Source: Nocardioides panacis (GTDB lineage: Bacteria > Actinomycetota > Actinomycetes > Propionibacteriales > Nocardioidaceae). Taken from it: a stretch of DNA of 64,000 nt. The stretch spans positions 806,001 through 870,000 of the forward strand of contig NZ_CP077062.1 in assembly GCF_019039255.1 (NCBI RefSeq), read 5' to 3'. The notes below the pieces were generated by a model. It saw nothing but the letters and a program-made list of their open reading frames with translations. It was not told the origin of the DNA and searched no databases. Shown in pieces: positions 60,852 through 64,000 of the stretch. The translations under genes and the position numbers were made by a program. How positions within the stretch are numbered: position 1 is the first letter of the stretch; each line of letters begins with the position of its first letter.

Positions 60852-60959
60852 CGCCCCAGTCCACACCCTGCTGCCGGGGATGGCCAGACCCGCAGGGACC
60901 ACCCGCCGCGCACGGCCGGGCCGTGCGTGCTCCCGCCGGTGCCCCCCCTCGTTGGGGGG

Positions 60960-61454
60960 TCACCGGATGTCCCCGGCACGCGTGGGAACGGGGTCGGCGG
61001 TGCGGGGCGCCAGGCCCACGACCGCGTCCGCGGTGCGTCGCGCCCGGCGGCGCGGGCCGAGCAGCACGGTCCCCCAGAGGGCGACCGCCGCCGCGCCCAG
61101 GAGACCGGCGAGCAGCCGCAGCCCGGCCCGGGCCGGGGCCGTGGACACCAGCGCCGCGTGCGTCCTGCCGGGGGTCTCGCCCACGGTCCACGGGGTCCGC
61201 GAGGTGACGTCCGGGACTCCGGCGCGGTGCACCACGACGGTGATCGTCGTGCTGCCGGTGGCCGCGTCGAGCGCCGGGGAGGTCCAGTGGCCGTCCTCGA
61301 GCGCGGTGGCCGGGACCGGGGTCGACGTACCGGTGCCGACGTCGACGCCGAGGATCGGCGCGGGCGCGGGCCGGCGGCTGTCGAACACGTCGACGACGGC
61401 CACGTTGCGGCCGGGACGGTTGGGTCGCAGGCTCACCGACTGATGGTCTGGCAC
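60960..61454 (-). CDS. C-terminal fragment of a CopC/CopD-like membrane protein
   Basis: The frame encodes about 164 residues: an immunoglobulin-like segment with SLRPNRPGRNVAVVDVFDSR, RPAPAPILGVDV and DGHWTSPALDAATGSTTITV, then a C-terminal TM helix (LRLLAGLLGAAAVALWGTVL) and basic tail. This resembles the end of much longer copper-resistance-type proteins. The signal peptide, copper-binding part and transmembrane block are absent. Neither ribosome-binding site nor -10 box precedes the GTG, which overlaps the start of the divergent kinase fragment. Probably truncated; function lost or altered. Confidence 0.55.
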   Translation of the reverse strand: MPDHQSVSLRPNRPGRNVAVVDVFDSRRPAPAPILGVDVGTGTSTPVPATALEDGHWTSPALDAATGSTTITVVVHRAGVPDVTSRTPWTVGETPGRTHAALVSTAPARAGLRLLAGLLGAAAVALWGTVLLGPRRRARRTADAVVGLAPRTADPVPTRAGDIR

Positions 61455-62309
61455 GTCCGGCACCGGCAGAGCGCGATGGACGCGCTGGCCGCGGTGGTGG
61501 ACCGCGAGCGGGTGCGCACGCAGATGCGCGAGCGGCTCAGCCGGATCACCTCGCACGAGATGCGCACCCCGCTGACGATCGCGATCGGGTTCACCGACCA
61601 CCTGCTGGTCGGGGAGTCCGACCCCGGCCGCCGGGAGGACCTGGAGGTGGTCCGCGACGAGCTGGGCCGGCTGACCCGGGGGAGCGAGCGGCTGCTGCGG
61701 ATGATGCACCTGCAGGACCAGACCGACACCGCGGTGCACGACCTGGACTCGCTGCTGCGCCAGACCACCAACCGGTGGTCCACGGTCACCGACCGGAGCT
61801 GGACGGTCCAGGCGTCCGCGGGGCTGCTGCGCTGCTCGGAGGAGCGGCTGCGGGCCTGCCTGGACACGCTGATCGAGAACGCGGTGCGCTACACCGAGCC
61901 CGGTGACCGGATCCGGGTCGTCGGGATCCGCACGGGCGACGAGGTGCTGGTCGGCGTCGCGGACTCCGGACCGGGGCTGCACCCCCGCATCGCCGGCTGG
62001 ATCAACCGCGGCGAGGCCGCGCCGGGGGAGCCGGAGGCCAGCGTGGCCGACGCGCGCTCGCAGACCGGGCTGGGGCTGGGGCTGGTCCACGAGGTCGCGA
62101 AGTCGCGCGGCGGCCGGGTCGTGGCGGGCCGCTCGGCCGAGGGCGGTGCGCTGCTGCTGGTGGTGCTCGACGCGGAGCACGAGCCGGCCGCGGAGGCCGC
62201 CGGCGCGGTCCGGGTCCCGGCGGGACCCGAGCCCGTCCCGCTGGTCGCCGGCCGGCCGCTCGCGGGCGCGGGTCCGCGCATCGGGCTGCGCCGGACAGTA
62301 GGGTCGTGA
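61443..62309 (+). CDS. Histidine kinase catalytic fragment, N-terminus missing
   Basis: Encodes only the cytoplasmic part of a sensor kinase, 288 residues. MVWHVRHRQSAMDALAAVVD opens it (the usual linker after a TM helix), then the H-box SRITSHEMRTPLTIAIGFTD, N-box DTLIENAVRYTEPGD and G-boxes VADSGPGLHP and TGLGLGLVHEVAKSRGGRV. No TM segment, sensor domain, ribosome-binding site or -10 box lies before the start. Upstream sequence is the antisense of another truncated gene, so a rearrangement or misassembly has probably removed the N-terminus. No response regulator is adjacent. Confidence 0.7.
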   Translation: MVWHVRHRQSAMDALAAVVDRERVRTQMRERLSRITSHEMRTPLTIAIGFTDHLLVGESDPGRREDLEVVRDELGRLTRGSERLLRMMHLQDQTDTAVHDLDSLLRQTTNRWSTVTDRSWTVQASAGLLRCSEERLRACLDTLIENAVRYTEPGDRIRVVGIRTGDEVLVGVADSGPGLHPRIAGWINRGEAAPGEPEASVADARSQTGLGLGLVHEVAKSRGGRVVAGRSAEGGALLLVVLDAEHEPAAEAAGAVRVPAGPEPVPLVAGRPLAGAGPRIGLRRTVGS

Positions 62310-62418
62310 CCGCTGGTCTTCCCCACGGCCGCGTCCTGAGAGAATGCGTCGTTCAGCACCGTCCGAACGAACGAGCGTGCGGCACACCGCCGCGACGGAC
62401 TCCGAGGGAGCCCCCACC

Positions 62419-64000
62419 GTGTACTTGAAGAGCCTGACGCTTCGCGGGTTCAAGTCGTTCGCGTCCGCGACGACCCTCCAGCTCGAGCCGGGGATCACCT
62501 GCATCGTCGGCCCCAACGGCTCCGGCAAGTCCAACGTCGTGGACGCGCTCGCCTGGGTGATGGGTGAGCAGGGCGCCAAGACGCTGCGCGGCGGCAAGAT
62601 GGAGGACGTCATCTTCGCCGGCACCTCCGGCCGCCCGCCCCTGGGCCGCGCCGAGGTCGCCCTGACCATCGACAACAGCGACGGTGCCCTGCCGATCGAG
62701 TACGCCGAGGTCACGATCAGCCGCACGATGTTCCGCAACGGCGGCTCGGAGTACGCCATCAACGGCTCGTCCTGCCGGCTGCTCGACGTCCAGGAGCTGC
62801 TCTCGGACTCCGGCATCGGCCGCGAGATGCACGTGATCGTCGGGCAGGGCCAGCTCGACTCGATCCTGCACGCCACCCCCGAGGACCGCCGCGGCTTCAT
62901 CGAGGAGGCCGCCGGGGTGCTCAAGCACCGCAAGCGCAAGGAGAAGGCGCTCCGCAAGCTCGACAGCACCGAGGGCAACCTGACCCGCCTGCAGGACCTG
63001 CTCAGCGAGATCCGCCGCCAGCTCAAGCCGCTGGGCCGCCAGGCCGAGGTGGCCCGCCGGGCCGCCGTCGTGCAGGCCGACGCCCGGGACGCGCGGGCCC
63101 GGCTGCTCGCCGACGACCTGGTCGCCGCCCGGACGGCGCTGGAGCAGGAGCTCGCCGACGAGACGGTGCTCCTGGAGCGGCGCGCCGAGGTCGAGGCCGC
63201 TGTCGCGCGGGCCCGCGAGGCGGAGGCCGACCTGGAGGCCGCGCTCCGCGAGGACCTGCCCGCGCTGGCGGCCGCCCAGGAGACCTGGTTCGCGCTGTCC
63301 GGGCTGCGGGAGCGGCTCAAGGGCACCGCGGGCCTCGCGGCCGAGCGCGTCCGCAACGCCCGCGACAGCTCCGAGCCGTCGTCCCAGACCGGGCGCGACC
63401 CGGAGCAGCTGGAGGCCGAGTCCGAGCGGGTCCGCGCCCAGGAGCGCGAGATCGTCGCCGAGGTCGACCGCAACCGTACGGCGCTCGAGACCGCCCTCGC
63501 CTCCCGCCAGCAGGCCGAGCAGGCGCACGCCGAGGAGGACCGCCGGGTCGCCGGGCTGCTGCGCGCCGCCGCGGACCGCCGCGAGGGCCTGGCCCGCCTG
63601 CACGGGCAGGTCAACGCCCTGAAGAGCCGGGCCTCGGCCGCCGACGAGGAGGTCGGCCGGCTCGCCGCCACCCGCGAGGAGGCGGTCGCCCGCGCCGAGC
63701 GGGCGCAGCGCGACTTCACCTCCCTGGAGTCCCGGATCGCCGGCCTGGACGCCGGCGAGGAGGGCCTGGACGCCGAGCACGAGGGCGCGTCCTCCGCGCT
63801 CGGCGACATCGAGGAACGGCTCGCCAAGACCCGCGACGAGGCGCAGGCCGCCGAGCGGGGGCGCACCGGCCTAGCCGCGCGCAAGGAGGCGCTCGAGCTC
63901 GGGCTGAACCGCAAGGACGGCGCCGGCGCGCTGCTGGCCGCCAGCGACTCGGTGTCCGGCCTGCTCGGCTCGGTCGCGGCGCTGCTCACCGTGCTCCCCG
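62419..64000 (+). CDS. smc: Chromosome partition protein SMC, 3' end cut off by window
   Basis: Condensin ATPase that organises and segregates chromosomes. The first 527 residues are present. They include MYLKSLTLRGFKSFASATTL, Walker A IVGPNGSGKSNVVDALAWVM (~31-50), the R-loop region LRGGKMEDVIFAGTSGR, and VGQGQLDSILHATPEDRRGF. The first coiled-coil arm follows, entering the hinge near SVSGLLGSVAALL at the window edge. GAGGGAG (62404-62410) precedes the GTG by eight bases. The frame is open to base 64000. Confidence 0.97.
   Translation, partial: MYLKSLTLRGFKSFASATTLQLEPGITCIVGPNGSGKSNVVDALAWVMGEQGAKTLRGGKMEDVIFAGTSGRPPLGRAEVALTIDNSDGALPIEYAEVTISRTMFRNGGSEYAINGSSCRLLDVQELLSDSGIGREMHVIVGQGQLDSILHATPEDRRGFIEEAAGVLKHRKRKEKALRKLDSTEGNLTRLQDLLSEIRRQLKPLGRQAEVARRAAVVQADARDARARLLADDLVAARTALEQELADETVLLERRAEVEAAVARAREAEADLEAALREDLPALAAAQETWFALSGLRERLKGTAGLAAERVRNARDSSEPSSQTGRDPEQLEAESERVRAQEREIVAEVDRNRTALETALASRQQAEQAHAEEDRRVAGLLRAAADRREGLARLHGQVNALKSRASAADEEVGRLAATREEAVARAERAQRDFTSLESRIAGLDAGEEGLDAEHEGASSALGDIEERLAKTRDEAQAAERGRTGLAARKEALELGLNRKDGAGALLAASDSVSGLLGSVAALLTVLP

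Noticed and set aside
62419-64000. Minus-strand frames across smc
   Set aside because: Their Ala/Arg/Ser-rich translation is the antisense of a clear SMC N-terminus with an intact Walker A motif.

Overview
The DNA is about 70% G+C or higher, uses GTG as a start about as often as ATG, and carries the conserved actinobacterial order ddl, DUF3515, Lrp-like, thiL, rpmB, DAK2, recG, rsmD, coaD, DUF177, rpmF, rnc, mutM, smc. Together with a HupB-type HU protein with a lysine-rich tail, a cofC gene (coenzyme F420), an NdgR-type IclR regulator beside leuCD, and many promoters of the leaderless kind, this points to a high-GC actinobacterium. Nocardioides or a close relative is my best guess. It is chromosomal core sequence with one accessory patch.

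Layout. 1-13.6 kb: amino-acid biosynthesis (3' end of ilvN, ilvC, serA, leuB, ilvE, cimA) with a Ser/Thr kinase and a CHASE3-PP2C phosphatase placed between ilvE and cimA. Two candidate transcription-attenuation leaders precede leuB and cimA. 13.6-17.1 kb: a DUF1326/DUF2182 pair, a secreted M23 peptidase and a TrpB2-type tryptophan synthase beta chain. 17.1-22.6 kb: a gene-poor patch of lower G+C with a broken acetyltransferase, a K+ channel with RCK domains, small membrane proteins and a decayed secreted-protein gene. 22.6-24.9 kb: an amidase and a phosphotransferase. 24.9-31.8 kb: a five-gene minus-strand redox operon (membrane-anchored protein, ApbE, heme b membrane protein, NuoF-like protein, ferredoxin), a divergent exported His/Asp-repeat protein and a two-component system. 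31.8-36.4 kb: a DUF-type 'glycosylase', an FAH-family hydrolase, gltX, a CPBP protease and two tRNAs. 36.5-38.5 kb: DNA alkylation repair (Ada-AlkA fusion and ogt). 38.5-42.4 kb: ndgR-like gene, leuC, leuD and hup. 42.4-49.3 kb: cofC, plsC, gpsA, a Cys/Met-metabolism PLP enzyme, ddl, DUF3515, Lrp-like and thiL. 49.3-58.5 kb: ribosomal proteins, recG, coaD, rnc, mutM. 58.5-64 kb: a two-domain GNAT, a cell-wall transglycosylase, two truncated genes meeting head to head, and the start of smc.

The branched-chain amino-acid genes lie in four separate loci (ilvN-ilvC, leuB-ilvE, cimA, leuCD). They appear to be controlled differently: leader peptides rich in Val/Leu/Ile codons at two of them, and an IclR-type regulator at leuCD.

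Two cautions. Four genes carry single-base frameshifts, each in a run of five to seven G or C. One is in the essential gltX, so sequencing or assembly error is the likeliest cause of most of them. The head-to-head truncated genes near 61.45 kb could be a real rearrangement or a misassembly. Family names below come from recognising sequence motifs; no database search was run.
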